This document shows, piece after piece, positions 62,918 to 64,000 of a stretch of 64,000 nucleotides of DNA. Each line of letters starts with the position of its first letter. The stretch's first letter is position 1. A model generated the notes under the pieces. It saw only the letters and a program-made list of their open reading frames with translations, was not told the origin of the DNA and ran no database searches. The DNA comes from an uncultured Clostridia bacterium (GTDB taxonomy: Bacteria; Bacillota; Clostridia; Peptostreptococcales; Anaerovoracaceae), in the NCBI GenBank assembly GCA_938045615.1, contig CALIBC010000181.1, forward strand, positions 124,001 through 188,000, read 5' to 3'. The position numbers were made by a program, and so were the translations under genes.

Positions 62918-64000
62918 TTATGCAAATCTTCCTTCTGGAATAGCTGATGATTTTTCAGTACGAATTGAAAAACCTGTTAAAGAATTAGACTTTGAAGGCT
63001 CTGGAGCAGAAGGAAACTCATTGCCGAATAATTCTTTCCATTTACAAACACTATCATATAAATTTTCATAATCAAAAGCTTCACGAGCTATCTTAGCTGT
63101 ATCACAAACTGTATCGTAAAAATCAAAGTATTCGTCATCTGTAATTCTTGCAAAAACATTATGTTCAGGAACACCTCTATCAGCTAAGAAAGGTTTGGTA
63201 GGGTATTGAGAAACAATATTTTCAAGAGTTAACACAATACCCTCAGCTATACTTGTTATACCATCTGGACAGCAATCGCCAATAAAATGCTCTAATGGAT
63301 AGCTTTTTGGATGTTTCATATCTGGATATTGTGTCTTACGCCACCACTTTAACGCCTTAACAACATTTATATAGTGTGTATTACAATTCTTGTTCTTCTC
63401 AACTGTCCATCGAATTTGTTCAAGCGGATGTGTTTCATCCCATTCTTCAGCTGCACAGTCAGGAATTAGAAGTGGCTCAGATTTCCATTGCAATTTGCTA
63501 TCCGATTTGCGAAATATGTTGTAGACACTTTCAAACAAAGCATTATCAAATGATTTTGTAAACAGGTTTTGCTGGAAATCTTCAATTGTATATTCAGAAG
63601 TAATAGCTTTATCTTGCAATATTCCTGTTTCGCTTTCACTTAGGGCAGAGGTAGGCACAATATCCAAGTCGACATAACTTAAACTTATGCCTATTGACCT
63701 ACCTTGAATTCTATACTTATCTTTGTAGTGCTTGTCTAAAAAAGGTACAAATAAATTTAATGCTTCTTCTGGCGTATATTCTTCAGAGTCTAATTTTGTT
63801 ACAACAATAATATCAACATCTGATTTGTTCCCATTTTTAGGTTTCACAGCCGTAGAACGGCGGTAGCTTCCCTGCAAAAAAGTGCTGACAACAATTTTCG
63901 ATAGTGTTTCATCTTCCTTCAATCTTTCTCTTAATGTCGTATGTCCTGTTTTCAAATCATTCACTTGATTATCAGACAAACGAATATTAGATAGAAAATC
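62918..64000 (-). CDS. CBASS CD-NTase (cGAS/DncV-like), start beyond right edge
   Basis: Nucleotidyltransferase that makes a cyclic oligonucleotide alarm signal after phage infection. 360 codons are visible; the frame remains open at the window end (FLSNIRLSDNQ precedes the first in-window TTG), so the true start lies outside. Active site: GSYRRSTAVKP, then the acidic pair in SDVDIIVVT and the third Asp in YVDLDIVPTSA. The nucleotide product cannot be deduced. AT-rich compared with guaA. The C terminus (EGRFA) is what Cap2 should activate. The effector gene is expected farther right. Confidence 0.9.
   Translation of the reverse strand, partial: DFLSNIRLSDNQVNDLKTGHTTLRERLKEDETLSKIVVSTFLQGSYRRSTAVKPKNGNKSDVDIIVVTKLDSEEYTPEEALNLFVPFLDKHYKDKYRIQGRSIGISLSYVDLDIVPTSALSESETGILQDKAITSEYTIEDFQQNLFTKSFDNALFESVYNIFRKSDSKLQWKSEPLLIPDCAAEEWDETHPLEQIRWTVEKNKNCNTHYINVVKALKWWRKTQYPDMKHPKSYPLEHFIGDCCPDGITSIAEGIVLTLENIVSQYPTKPFLADRGVPEHNVFARITDDEYFDFYDTVCDTAKIAREAFDYENLYDSVCKWKELFGNEFPSAPEPSKSNSLTGFSIRTEKSSAIPEGRFA

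Noticed and set aside
1..64000. tRNA or rRNA genes
   Set aside because: I saw no cloverleaf with a GGTTCGA-type T arm and no ribosomal RNA signature while reading; a covariance-model scan could overturn this.

Overview
The window looks like a chromosomal segment of an anaerobic, amino-acid-fermenting Clostridia-type Firmicute. The evidence is AGGAGG-type ribosome sites, LPXTG-like wall anchors, a complete Stickland-type ornithine degradation pathway (ord, ortA, ortB, oraS, oraE, glmL, orr), butyrate kinase with 3-hydroxybutyryl-CoA dehydrogenase, and a minimal two-gene Fe-S assembly system. By eye the base composition is moderate, with an AT-rich right end. A relative of the Anaerovoracaceae (Mogibacterium / Eubacterium nodatum group) would fit, but that placement is inference.

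Layout. 1-7.5 kb: scpB/scpA, a drug/metabolite permease, a secreted lytic transglycosylase, a PhzF-like isomerase and the thrH-cobB-surE run. 7.6-11.5 kb: a wall-anchored protein with InlB-type repeats. 12-14 kb: a YtrA-type GntR regulator with its ABC exporter, preceded by a perfect inverted-repeat operator. 14-27 kb: patB, traX, tcdA, a frameshifted marR with a flavodoxin, DUF1015, a second EamA permease, a gamma-glutamylcysteine ligase, an M29 aminopeptidase, a YitT protein and a PDZ-less HtrA. 27-31 kb: a two-component system with an ABC exporter. 31-37 kb: a flavin-binding protein, hypothetical genes, a Crp-family regulator convergent with a DUF438/hemerythrin protein, and hbd. 37-56 kb: smsB-smsC, buk, nfo, orr, glmL, then an oppositely oriented 3.6-kb adhesin gene, then oraE-oraS-ortB-ortA-ord and a sigma-54 activator. 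56-60 kb: a lipoprotein, a membrane-anchored protein, a NYN-LOTUS protein, a 5 x 32-bp repeat array and a stand-alone GMP synthase ATPase subunit. 60.6-64 kb: an AT-rich type II CBASS antiphage operon (CD-NTase, Cap2, Cap3) cut by the right edge.

How the parts work together. The ornithine genes convert ornithine by racemisation, B12-dependent aminomutation, oxidation and thiolysis to alanine and acetyl-CoA; hbd and buk belong to the butyrate branch that could use the acetyl-CoA. Control of the ornithine operon can be read from the sequence: a near-consensus -24/-12 promoter in front of ord, a double GCAAAATATTTTGC palindrome about 170 bp upstream as enhancer, the adjacent sigma-54 activator gene, and a related GTGCAAA-N4-TTTGCAC site in front of the activator itself. 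The adhesin gene splits the catabolic cluster into two transcription units. The CBASS genes lie directly behind the 3' end of guaA, a known integration site for genomic islands, which suggests acquisition by an island.
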